Below are positions 56,418 through 64,000 of a stretch of 64,000 bases of DNA, piece by piece (the stretch's first letter is position 1; each line of letters starts with the position of its first letter). This DNA comes from Bacteroidota bacterium (GTDB taxonomy: Bacteria; Bacteroidota; Ignavibacteria; Ignavibacteriales; Melioribacteraceae): contig JAMCSN010000082.1 in NCBI GenBank assembly GCA_023381535.1, positions 8,510 to 72,509 of the forward strand. The letters are read 5' to 3'. The translations under genes and the position numbers were made by a program. The notes under the pieces were generated by a model, which worked only from the letters and a program-made list of their open reading frames with translations, was not told the origin of the DNA and did no database searches.

Positions 56418-58127
56418 ATGAAGAAATATTCGCCAATCCTAGTGACAGCATCCATTTTTCTTTTCGCAGCTCTTGTTGTTGCCGGCGTCTGGATTTATCA
56501 AAATTTAAGCTCGCTTTCGAATGCCGGAAAGCTCATTTCGGTTGTTTCCCAGCTCAAGGATTATGATGAAAAGAAGCTTGACGAGTACAATCCGGCGAGT
56601 CAGCGGGCAGTGGATGTAAAGCATTATACGATCAAGATCGATTTGTATCCCGAACAAAAGAAAATATTGGGTGATGTTGACATCACACTTAGAATGTTCG
56701 ATCATCGGACCGACAAAGTTGATCTCAATTTTTACGAGAATCTGAAAATCAAGAAAGTTGAATTCAACGGGACAAATGTTTCTTTTGACCAGGCTGAAAA
56801 AATTCTTTCCGTCCATAAAACCGATAAGAATTTAGACTCGGCTGACATCAGAATAATTTACGAAGGCACTCCGGAAAATTTAGGATTTGGTTCTTTCACA
56901 TTTGGCAACGAAGAGGGAAGCCCCGTTGTTTATTCATTGAACGAACCGGTGTTTGCATCAACATGGTTTCCGTGTGTGGATTTGCCGGACGATAAAGCGC
57001 TGGCGGATATTTATATCACAAATGATTCTTCCGAAGTTTCTCTTTCGAACGGTAAGCTCATTGATATTCAAACGCACAAATCGCGGCGGACGTACCACTG
57101 GAAAACTTTTTATCCCATCTCGACTTACCTAATTGCTCTATATTCGGCAAAGTACAAATCGTTTTCAGAAAAATATGTATCGATTAGCCGCGATACGGTT
57201 AATCTTTATTGTTATGCGCTGCCGAAGGAATTTGAAGATGCAAAAAATGATTTTTCCGATCACCCGGATTACATGAAAACTTTTGAAAAATTATTTGGTC
57301 CGTATCCGTTTCCGAAAGAGAAATATGCGGTAGCCGAGTTCTGGTGGCAGATGGGCGCGATGGAACATCAGACAATCACGGGTATAGGATCAAATTTTAT
57401 TTCCGGTAAAAAATTTTTTAGCGATATGCTCATTCACGAACTCGCTCATCACTGGTGGGGCGATGCTGTCGGTCCAAAAACATGGAAAGATGTTTGGCTC
57501 AATGAAGGATTCGCCACATATTCAGTTGCTCTCTATTGGGAAAAACGGAGCGGGTTCAAGGCGATGCAATCAACCATGAATTCTAAAATAGGTTCATTCG
57601 ATACCGGAATGCTTTACAATCCCGGCAACGCAATTTTCGGTCCGCTTGTGTACGATAAAGGCGCATGGGTGCTTCACATGTTGCGAAAGGAAGTTGGCGA
57701 CAGCAGCTTTTTCAAAATTTTCAGACGATATTTTAAGCAATACAAATACGGGAATGCATCGACGAATGATTTCAAAAATGTTTGTGAAAAAGTTACTGAA
57801 AAGAACCTGGATCAGTTTTTCAACCAATGGGTTTTCAAAGGTCAGGGCATTATCGAACTGGAATACGATTGGAATACAAAACAGACCGGACAAAATTTTT
57901 CCACAATTATTAACATAAAACAGTTACAAAAAGGTTATGATATTTATAAATTTCCGGTTGACGTTAAAATGATTTTTGATAACGATGATCAGTTCGTAGT
58001 TTCAACCGAACGGATTAGTTCGAAAGAGCAAGAAATTAAATTAGAATCAAAAAAGAAGCCCACCAAGATTGTGCTTGATCCGGACGGTTGGCTGTTAGCA
58101 GACATTAAACCAAAATCCGAAAACTAA
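56418..58127 (+). CDS. M1-family aminopeptidase, membrane-anchored
   Basis: 569 residues: an N-terminal membrane anchor (about 6-30), an M1 beta-saddle domain, and a thermolysin-like domain with GAMEHQT (variant of GAMEN) and HELAHHWWGDAVGPKTWKDVWLNEGFA (split here: HELAH zinc ligands, NEGFA third ligand). It lacks the large C-terminal helical domain, so it is a short M1 enzyme. Likely trims peptides outside the cytoplasm. Confidence 0.9.
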   Translation: MKKYSPILVTASIFLFAALVVAGVWIYQNLSSLSNAGKLISVVSQLKDYDEKKLDEYNPASQRAVDVKHYTIKIDLYPEQKKILGDVDITLRMFDHRTDKVDLNFYENLKIKKVEFNGTNVSFDQAEKILSVHKTDKNLDSADIRIIYEGTPENLGFGSFTFGNEEGSPVVYSLNEPVFASTWFPCVDLPDDKALADIYITNDSSEVSLSNGKLIDIQTHKSRRTYHWKTFYPISTYLIALYSAKYKSFSEKYVSISRDTVNLYCYALPKEFEDAKNDFSDHPDYMKTFEKLFGPYPFPKEKYAVAEFWWQMGAMEHQTITGIGSNFISGKKFFSDMLIHELAHHWWGDAVGPKTWKDVWLNEGFATYSVALYWEKRSGFKAMQSTMNSKIGSFDTGMLYNPGNAIFGPLVYDKGAWVLHMLRKEVGDSSFFKIFRRYFKQYKYGNASTNDFKNVCEKVTEKNLDQFFNQWVFKGQGIIELEYDWNTKQTGQNFSTIINIKQLQKGYDIYKFPVDVKMIFDNDDQFVVSTERISSKEQEIKLESKKKPTKIVLDPDGWLLADIKPKSEN

Positions 58128-58138
58128 ACATCAACACT

Positions 58139-58861
58139 TTGAATAAGAATTATTTTTTCATTTCCGATATTCACTTAGGTTTGCTTTCCCGCGATGTTGA
58201 AAAAGAGAGGGAAAAGAAGCTGCTTAAATTTTTGGATTTCGCGAAAGAATCATGCGACGAACTTTTCATCATTGGCGATCTATTCGATTACTGGTTCGAA
58301 TACAAACGTGTTATTCAGAAAGGATTTGTTAGAACTCTCGCATCTCTGGAAGAGTTTTCGGAAAAGGGGAAGAGAGTCCATTACATAATCGGCAATCATG
58401 ATTTTCTCCACCGCGACTTTTTTGAAAAAGAAGTTGGCGCCGCTTTGTACCACAATCCGATTGACGTGAACTTGAACGGGAAAAAATTCTTTATGGCGCA
58501 CGGTGACGGATTGGTTAAAAACGATCTCGGTTACAAGATTTTGAAGAAATTTCTACGAAATAAATATTTACAAAAAATTTATTCGCTTGTTCATCCAGAT
58601 TTGGGAATTAAGATTGCGAGCGCAACAAGCAAAACCAGTCGCGATTACACGGCAAATAAACACTATGGTCAGATTGACGGATTATTTGAAACAGCCAAAG
58701 CCAAAATCGATTCCGGTTACGATTACGTTATATTTGGTCATTCGCACGAACGCGCATTCGAAAAATATTCACACGGTACTTACATAAATCTTGGTACATG
58801 GCTTGATAAACCTTGCTACGGAAAATTTTCCGATTTATTTGAGATAATTGATTGGGATTAA
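58139..58861 (+). CDS. lpxH: UDP-2,3-diacylglucosamine diphosphatase (LpxH-like)
   Basis: 240 residues from a TTG start. Metallophosphatase motifs: FISDIHLG, GDLFDYWF, GNHDF, HGDG and FGHSHERAF. LpxH makes lipid X in lipid A synthesis, so the cell has an LPS outer membrane. A single base separates its stop from the next ATG. Confidence 0.9.
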   Translation: MNKNYFFISDIHLGLLSRDVEKEREKKLLKFLDFAKESCDELFIIGDLFDYWFEYKRVIQKGFVRTLASLEEFSEKGKRVHYIIGNHDFLHRDFFEKEVGAALYHNPIDVNLNGKKFFMAHGDGLVKNDLGYKILKKFLRNKYLQKIYSLVHPDLGIKIASATSKTSRDYTANKHYGQIDGLFETAKAKIDSGYDYVIFGHSHERAFEKYSHGTYINLGTWLDKPCYGKFSDLFEIIDWD

Positions 58862-58862
58862 G

Positions 58863-61157
58863 ATGAACGCAAAACAAATGCCGCAAAAAAACAGAACACG
58901 AAAACTGAACGGGAAAAACCGCCGGTACATAATTCTTGGAGGCATTGCAATTTTTATTGTTGCCGTGATTCTTTTTTTCTCTTATGTATACGAAGGACTA
59001 CCCACACTGGATAAATTGGAAAATCCTCAAGCGCAATTAGCAAGCAACGTTTGGAGTAAAGACGGTGTTTTGTTAGGACAATTTTATAATGAGAACCGTG
59101 TTGAAGTTAGCATCGATAGCATTCCGCCGGTGGTTATTAACGCGTTGATCTCAACTGAGGATAAAAGTTTTTACAAACACTGGGGCGTTGATCTTCAACG
59201 ATTGATCAAGGCAATGGTAAAAAATGTTCTGCTCTTCAAACGCGAAGGTGCTAGCACAATCACCCAGCAATTGGCAAAAAATCTTTACTCGCTCAAGATA
59301 CGCAAAGAATCGCTGTTCGATACATTTGTTAGAAAGATCCGTGAATGGATTACGGCAATCCAAATCGAAAAGACTTATACGAAAAGAGAAATTCTTGAAA
59401 TGTATTTCAACATATCGTGGTTTGGGCACGGCGCATACGGAATTGCGACTGCTGCGCGAACTTATTTTGATAAAGACGTTAAAGGCTTGAACGTTTCGGA
59501 TGCCGGTGTGATTGTAGCTCTGCTAAAATCTGCCGTAATCTATGACCCTTTTAAGCGGTACGAAAATTCTTTACGAAGAAGAAATCTTGTTATGCAAAAT
59601 ATGGTTGATGAAGGATTTTTAAGCGAAGAACAATATGAAAAGTTGAAACTGGAACCGATAAAACTTTCTTACAAAAAAATTGAAGAAGGTGTGCGCGGAG
59701 GAATTGCGCCACATTTTGTTGAGTACATCCGTCAGCAAATGGAAAAACTTTCTGACAAGTATGGTTTCAATTTATATCAAGATGGTTTGAATATTTACAC
59801 CACGCTCGATAGCCGGATGCAGAAGATTGCAGACAATGCCGTTCAAAAGCACATCAATGAATTTCAGAAACAGTTCGATAAACATTGGCGATGGGATAAG
59901 TATTCATCCATTCTAAAGGAAATGATTAACAAAGCAATTATGAATCGGCCTGAATACCGCAACGCCGAAAACGCTACCGACAAACGCGCTATCTATAACC
60001 GACTCTTGACGGATAGAAAGTTGATCGATTCGGTTAAAGAAGTTGGCAAACGAATTGAAGTTGGGTTTGTTTGTATCGATCCCAGCAGCGGAGAAATTCG
60101 CTCAATGGTTGGCGGAAGAGATCCAAGATTTGCTTACGGCTTGAATCACGCTACTCAGATTAGACGCCAGCCCGGTTCATCCTTCAAACCCATTGTATAT
60201 TCGGTTGCAATCGATAACGGTTTGTACCCGGCTTACCCCATTCTAAATCAACCGTTCGATTTCCATGGATGGAGTCCGCAAAACTTCGATCATTCTACCG
60301 GCGGATTTACAACATTGCGAACTGCACTTGCATTGTCAATCAATATTGTTGCAGGGCGACTTATTATTGAAGATCATGCGCCTCTTTGGAAGATTGGCAG
60401 ATTTGCAGAGATGATGGGAATTAAAAGTAAACTTGATTTAGTCCCATCGATTGCCCTCGGTACTTCTTTAGTATCGCCTCTCGAATTGACATCAGCATTT
60501 GCTACTCTGGCAAATCGCGGTATCTACAACGAACCAATTTCCATTTTAAGAATTGAAGATAAGGACGGTGTGCTTATAGACAATTTCACTTCAAATGCTA
60601 GCGAAGCAATTCCGGAAGAAACCGCATACATAGTTACAAGTATGCTTCAAACGGCTATTGATGATGGAACTGGCGTTGCTGCCCGCGCAACTTATAACTT
60701 TCAGCGTCCTGCCGCGGGTAAAACCGGTACAACGCAAGAATATGCCGATGCTTGGTACGAAGGTTACACGCCGCAGCTCGCTGCCGGTGTATGGGTCGGC
60801 TTCGACGATCATAGAGTTTCTTTCACCGGCGACTACGGTCAGGGTGCCAGAGCCGCTCTTCCAATTTGGGCAATCTTTATGCATGATGTTTATGATCAGT
60901 TGAAACTTCCGTTAGAGGATTTTACTCCGCCAGCAAGCGGAAAAGTTGTAACTGAAAAGTTTTGCAAGGAATCAATTTTTGAATTGGGCGATCCGAAACT
61001 TTATTCGTCTGACTGCCGGACCGGATTTATCACCGACATCATAAATGTTAGAGATATTCCGGCGCCGTTTGATATGTATAGAGACACAACTTTTCACTTT
61101 TTTGATAAGTACCAAATAAAAGATTCGACTGATATTAAAGCGTACAAGAATCGATAA
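58863..61157 (+). CDS. Class A penicillin-binding protein (PBP1A type)
   Basis: 764 residues from ATG 58863; an upstream in-frame TTG lies inside lpxH. One membrane anchor (about 26-45), then a GT51 glycosyltransferase domain with the catalytic Glu in STEDKSFYKHWGVD and GASTITQQLAKNL, then a transpeptidase domain with QPGSSFKP (SxxK) and AAGKTGTTQEYADAW (KTG). It polymerises and cross-links peptidoglycan. Confidence 0.96.
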   Translation: MNAKQMPQKNRTRKLNGKNRRYIILGGIAIFIVAVILFFSYVYEGLPTLDKLENPQAQLASNVWSKDGVLLGQFYNENRVEVSIDSIPPVVINALISTEDKSFYKHWGVDLQRLIKAMVKNVLLFKREGASTITQQLAKNLYSLKIRKESLFDTFVRKIREWITAIQIEKTYTKREILEMYFNISWFGHGAYGIATAARTYFDKDVKGLNVSDAGVIVALLKSAVIYDPFKRYENSLRRRNLVMQNMVDEGFLSEEQYEKLKLEPIKLSYKKIEEGVRGGIAPHFVEYIRQQMEKLSDKYGFNLYQDGLNIYTTLDSRMQKIADNAVQKHINEFQKQFDKHWRWDKYSSILKEMINKAIMNRPEYRNAENATDKRAIYNRLLTDRKLIDSVKEVGKRIEVGFVCIDPSSGEIRSMVGGRDPRFAYGLNHATQIRRQPGSSFKPIVYSVAIDNGLYPAYPILNQPFDFHGWSPQNFDHSTGGFTTLRTALALSINIVAGRLIIEDHAPLWKIGRFAEMMGIKSKLDLVPSIALGTSLVSPLELTSAFATLANRGIYNEPISILRIEDKDGVLIDNFTSNASEAIPEETAYIVTSMLQTAIDDGTGVAARATYNFQRPAAGKTGTTQEYADAWYEGYTPQLAAGVWVGFDDHRVSFTGDYGQGARAALPIWAIFMHDVYDQLKLPLEDFTPPASGKVVTEKFCKESIFELGDPKLYSSDCRTGFITDIINVRDIPAPFDMYRDTTFHFFDKYQIKDSTDIKAYKNR

Positions 61158-61200
61158 ACTTTTGAATAAGAATCCGATCTTGATTATTTTTGTTTTGAGA

Positions 61201-61376
61201 AATTGCCCGGATGGCGGAATCCCGATAAGATCGGGACAGGTTGGTAGACCTTTTTGCATGAAGTGATAGCAAGGAAAATAGTTTTTAAAATTGCCCGGAT
61301 GGCGGAATCCCGATAAGATCGGGACAGGTTGGTAGACCTTTTTGCATGAAGCGATAGCAAGGAAAATAGTTTTTAA
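61201..61376 (+). repeat. Two 88-bp tandem repeats with interrupted tRNA-Leu 5' pieces
   Basis: Units at 61201-61288 and 61289-61376 differ at one base (t/c at the gaag-gatagc site). Each starts with aattgcccggatggcggaat, the start of the true tRNA-Leu plus its 4-base leader; then 21 bases cccgataagatcgggacaggt with a palindrome (tcccgat/atcggga); then ttggtagac, the next tRNA bases; then a leader-like tail ending aaaatagtttttaaaatt that joins the next copy. The third copy, in the same phase, is the intact tRNA. They lack the anticodon and T arms, so they are not functional tRNAs. Confidence 0.9.
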
Positions 61377-61380
61377 AATT

Positions 61381-61464
61381 GCCCGGATGGCGGAATTGGT
61401 AGACGCGCTAGCTTCAGGAGCTAGTGAGAGCAATCTCGTAGGGGTTCGAGTCCCCTTTTGGGCA
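61381..61464 (+). tRNA. tRNA-Leu (anticodon CAG)
   Basis: Acceptor gcccgga pairs with tttgggc, the D arm contains ggaattggtagac, the anticodon stem ctagc/gctag encloses ttcagga with CAG at 61415-61417, a long class II variable arm (gagagcaatctc) follows, then T arm aggggttcgagtcccct. Discriminator A; CCA is not fully encoded. Decodes CUG. The next genes look like an integrated island. Confidence 0.95.
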
Positions 61465-61469
61465 CAATG

Positions 61470-61504
61470 AGTTGCGGTTTCAGCTTGAGATCGCAACTTT
61501 TTTT
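61470..61504 (+). terminator. Terminator after tRNA-Leu
   Basis: Stem agttgcg / cgcaact with a 15-base loop, followed by a run of seven T (61498-61504). Confidence 0.75.
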
Positions 61505-61564
61505 GTGTTAACTTAGATGCGTTGTCCTTCAATCTAAGGGTTTTTACTGCTTTTTAATCAACTG

Positions 61565-61588
61565 ACCATACAAAATACCATACAAAAT
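61565..61588 (+). repeat. Two perfect 12-bp direct repeats upstream of the integrase
   Basis: accatacaaaat occurs twice in tandem, 31 bp before the integrase ATG and 100 bp after the tRNA. Such short repeats next to tyrosine recombinase genes are often arm-type binding sites; this is inference. Confidence 0.55.
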
Positions 61589-61618
61589 TTTGTCTTAGAA
61601 TTTGCTTGAGGAAGTAAT

Positions 61619-62647
61619 ATGTACCTTATCAAGCGGAACAAAGTTTACCATTTATATTACTTTGACAAAAGAGGAATCCCGAAAAGTAAAAGCACGAAGT
61701 GCACTTCAATAATTGATGCAAACAAGTTTCTGCATGAGTTTCTCAACTCTCCAAAATACAAAGAATCGGAGCTCTTTGATCAATCGTTTGAGGAGTATAG
61801 AAGTTTCTATCTCAAATACGCCGCTACAAGATTCACTTTGAATTATCAAGAATTTGTTAAGCGTGCTTTTTCACAATTCGGCAGAATAATCCCGGGTTCA
61901 GCGCCGATCAAGAGCATTAAAAGGTCGGATGTTGAAGCTTTCATAACTCTCAAACTCACTGAGTCGAGAGGAATGGTCATCAATGGATATTTGAGAACTC
62001 TACAAGCGGCATTTCAGAGAGCAGTTGAACAAGAGTACTTAAAAGAAAACGTATTTGCTAAAATAAAGAAACTCAAGTGCGCCGAGAACCAACCGGCATT
62101 CTTGCAAGGAGGTGAATTTGAAAGAATACATGAAACGGAGGACGATGATCAACTAAAAATAATTTACTCGCTTGCTTATTATACAGGTATGCGGATGGCT
62201 GAAATTAGATTTTTGAAATGGGACGCAATCGATTTTGCGGGTAACTTAATTCTCGTACAAAACCATAACGAATTTACAACCAAGAGTAAAAGATCACGAG
62301 CTATTCCTTTGCACCCAAGGATCAAGGAACTATTACTTAGGATGCAAGAAAACAAAAGTGAAGGTGAATATATATATATATCTGAGATCGAGCGACATTT
62401 TTCAGTAGCAGATGAAACAGAAAAAATTATAGATCAATCGTTAAAGCAAGCGGAGCGTTTACGCCAGAGCATACTTAAAGAAGCATTCTCCGGCAAACTT
62501 GTACCGCAAGACCCAAACGATGAGCCGGCAGAAAAGTTGCTGGAAAGGATAAAGGTGGAGAGAGAAAAGATTTCAAAAACGAAATCCAACAGTCATGAAT
62601 TACCTGACAGTTCAAAAAAAGAAAATAAGAAGCGAAGAATAAAATAA
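61619..62647 (+). CDS. Chimera: tyrosine recombinase N-part fused to HsdS C-terminus
   Basis: 342 residues in one open frame. Residues about 1-250 are a tyrosine recombinase: SAM-like core-binding domain (RFTLNYQEFVKRAFSQFGR, KSIKRSDVEAFI), then catalytic domain start with the first Arg in YYTGMRMAEIRFLKW and the Lys region TTKSKRSRAIPLHP. The HxxR, later His/Trp and Tyr boxes are absent. From about residue 254 the sequence is the C-terminal coiled coil of a type I restriction specificity subunit: SEIERHFSVADE, SLKQAERLRQSILKEAFSGK, LVPQDPNDEPAEKLLERI. The join lies at a 13-base TA run (62369-62381). It should be inactive as a recombinase. Confidence 0.85.
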   Translation: MYLIKRNKVYHLYYFDKRGIPKSKSTKCTSIIDANKFLHEFLNSPKYKESELFDQSFEEYRSFYLKYAATRFTLNYQEFVKRAFSQFGRIIPGSAPIKSIKRSDVEAFITLKLTESRGMVINGYLRTLQAAFQRAVEQEYLKENVFAKIKKLKCAENQPAFLQGGEFERIHETEDDDQLKIIYSLAYYTGMRMAEIRFLKWDAIDFAGNLILVQNHNEFTTKSKRSRAIPLHPRIKELLLRMQENKSEGEYIYISEIERHFSVADETEKIIDQSLKQAERLRQSILKEAFSGKLVPQDPNDEPAEKLLERIKVEREKISKTKSNSHELPDSSKKENKKRRIK

Positions 62648-62780
62648 ATTAATATTGTCCAACATTATTTGAAGCAGGTGGGAATCCCGACAAGTTGAAT
62701 AACCGAGTATCACTCGGTAGTTTAGACTAATAACGGCAACTGTTGCAAAAAATGCAACGGTTAAAGAAAGAGAAATTGAA
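62648..62780. other. Short spacer with two hairpins
   Basis: Contains accgagt-atc-actcggt (hairpin) and gttgca-aaaaa-tgcaac (hairpin), plus gggaatcccgacaag, which resembles the insert in the tRNA repeats. No gene is seen. Confidence 0.4.
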
Positions 62781-63791
62781 GTGACTAAAAAAACAACCAA
62801 GCGAGAGTTTGTGCCGACTGTAGAAGATAAATCTATTATCCCTTATAATTTGGATAATGATGAAAATTTGATAAATGTTTATCTAGATGATGAAACTGTT
62901 TGGCTTACTCAAAATCAGATGACTGTTTTGTTTAAGCAGACAAAACAAACACTTAGTGCCCATATTAATAATATTTATAAAGAAGGAGAGCTGGAAAGAA
63001 ATTCAACTGTCAGGAAATACCTGACAGTTCAAACTGAAAACAAAAGGAAAATTCAAAGAAAATTAGACTATTATAATCTCGATGCAATAATTTCTGTAGG
63101 CTATCGTGTAAAATCCAAACGTGGTACTCAATTTAGAATTTGGGCAACAAAAGTATTAAAAGAACGACTTCTCAGCAGCTATACTCAGAATAAGCTGGGC
63201 GATAAAGAACTTGCTAAGGTTATCAAATTAATTGGTGATATAACCGAGGGGAAAGAATTGGCAAAAGATGAAGCAGTTGGGCTTCTTCAGGTTATCACTG
63301 ATTATACCTATGCACTTGATTTGTTAGATGACTTCGATTACAGACGCTTGCAGATTCAAGAAACAATTTCAGAAGAAGAATTTAGGATTACATACGCAAA
63401 AGCTGTTAAGGTTATCAAGGAATTGAAATCAAAGTTTGGAAGTTCTTCTTTATTTGGAAAGGAGAAGGATGAATCATTCAAAAGTTCGATTGGCAATATT
63501 TATTCAACTTTTAACGGCAAGGAATTATATCCAAGTTTAGAAGAGAAGGCGGCTCATCTACTTTACTTCTAAATAAAAAATCATTCCTTTGTTGATGGTA
63601 ATAAACGAATAGGTGCTTCAATATTTCTCTGGTTCTTAAAAGAGAATAAAATATTGTATCGTTCAGATGGATCTAAAAGAATTGCGGATAATGCTCTTGT
63701 AGCTTTGGCACTACTAATAGCGGAAAGTAATCCAAAGGAAAAAGAGACCATAGTTAAAGTGATCGTAAACCTTATAAACAAAAAGAATTAA
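62781..63791 (+). pseudogene. RhuM-Fic/Doc family gene broken by an in-frame stop
   Basis: From GTG 62781 the frame encodes 263 residues of a RhuM-family protein (VWLTQNQMTVLFKQTKQTLSAHI, DYYNLDAIISVGYRVKS, TQFRIWATKVLKERL) up to TAA at 63570-63572. The same frame then continues through IKNHSFVDGNKRIGASIFLW, the Fic catalytic loop (HSFVDGNKR, matching HxFx(D/E)GNGR-like), to a stop at 63791. Only one codon separates it from an intact gene, so this is probably a recent nonsense mutation. RhuM genes often sit inside type I restriction loci, as here. Confidence 0.8.
63005..63029 (+). repeat. 10-bp perfect inverted repeat inside rhuM
   Basis: aactgtcagg - aaata - cctgacagtt. The right half extends to tacctgacagttcaaa (63018-63033), a 16-bp exact match to 62601-62616 near the end of the chimeric gene. 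Confidence 0.7.
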
Positions 63792-63792
63792 T

Positions 63793-64000
63793 ATGGCGAA
63801 TGAATCAAATACACTAGTACAGAAACTTTGGAATTACTGTAATGTATTGCGTGACGATGGTGTAAGCTACGGTGACTACGTTGAGCAGCTTACTTATTTG
63901 TTATTTCTTAAGATGGCAGATGAACTTACTAAGCCGCCATATAAACGAGCTTCAATAATTCCGGTAGCGTATGATTGGAACAGTTTGTCTTCCAAAGATG
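63793..64000 (+). CDS. hsdM: Type I restriction-modification methyltransferase HsdM (start only)
   Basis: Starts at ATG 63793, one base after the RhuM/Fic stop, and runs off the window edge. MANESNTLVQKLWNYCNVLRDDGVSYGDYVEQLTYLLFLKMADE is split here by description only: NTLVQKLWNYCNVLRDDG, then YVEQLTYLLFLKMADEL, is the N-terminal helical domain of HsdM. The catalytic NPPF region is outside the window. Confidence 0.88.
   Translation, partial: MANESNTLVQKLWNYCNVLRDDGVSYGDYVEQLTYLLFLKMADELTKPPYKRASIIPVAYDWNSLSSKD

Noticed and set aside
61201..61376. Two additional functional tRNA genes
   Set aside because: The units lack anticodon, variable and T arms and carry a 21-base insert in the D arm.
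60972..61532. 186-residue minus-strand ORF over the tRNA repeats
   Set aside because: It is formed by the antisense of the repeats, the tRNA and the end of the PBP gene; the repeated peptide (PTCPDLIGIPPSG-like) comes from the 88-bp units.
62781..63572. Intact 263-residue RhuM protein
   Set aside because: The Fic half continues in the same frame directly after the stop and completes the family, so the short ORF is better read as an interrupted gene.

Overview
The window looks like a chromosomal segment of a Gram-negative, probably anaerobic or facultative member of the Bacteroidota/Chlorobi group, most likely an Ignavibacteria-like lineage. Evidence: three secreted proteins end in type IX secretion (T9SS) sorting tails (PNPFN...KMILLK type), PorV/PorQ-type outer-membrane proteins are present, lpxH indicates lipid A, a ubiE/menG homologue indicates menaquinone, HydF indicates [FeFe]-hydrogenase maturation, and there is a nine-heme cytochrome c. 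Several starts sit behind weak Shine-Dalgarno sequences, and recurrent TTG-N20-TAtnTTT promoter-like boxes resemble the Bacteroidota -33/-7 promoter. Lineage is inferred from gene content only.

Layout. 1-7.2 kb: end of a probable purine nucleoside phosphorylase, a membrane/coiled-coil protein in the place of divIVA, ileS, a lysine-rich DksA-like protein, lspA, an rluD-type pseudouridine synthase and an NAD-dependent epimerase. 7.2-12.3 kb: a palindromic repeat, then (minus strand) hydF and aspA, a strong terminator, and the T9SS-tailed nonaheme cytochrome. 12.5-18.4 kb: cysS, three envelope proteins (YjbH-like, Tyr/Arg-rich lipoprotein, FadL-like porin) and rsgA, which appears to start at an AUU codon. 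18.4-25.4 kb: ATP-grasp protein, an operon of TPR lipoprotein, LolB-like DUF4292 lipoprotein and LytM/EnvC-type protein, a decayed MNT/HEPN pair, a HAD phosphatase and a PQQ-type propeller. 25.6-31.5 kb: lepA, lepB, a T9SS-tailed subtilase, an O-methyltransferase and a small unknown.

31.6-42.3 kb: Rrf2 regulator, YigZ, uvrA, AhpD-like protein, amidohydrolase, rdgB, DMT-like transporter, ubiE, a duplicated four-Cys protein, a PAP2 phosphatase and rsmA. 42.4-53 kb: glycosyltransferase, DUF1207-like protein and site-2 protease; a secreted-protein operon (lipoprotein, T9SS-tailed BNR propeller, two PorV/PorQ proteins); and a surface glycan operon (FemAB-like, GT4, GT9) followed by the 4.5S SRP RNA. 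53.1-61.2 kb: uvrC, glgC, M1 aminopeptidase, lpxH and a class A penicillin-binding protein.

61.2-64 kb is the only clearly accessory part. Two 88-bp tandem repeats, each carrying an interrupted 5' piece of tRNA-Leu, precede the intact tRNA-Leu(CAG). Then follow an integrase N-terminal part fused in frame to the C-terminus of a type I restriction specificity subunit, a RhuM/Fic gene broken by one in-frame stop, and the start of hsdM. This is a rearranged, partly decayed type I restriction-modification island at a tRNA gene. No clearly new defence system is visible, but the island continues past the window edge.
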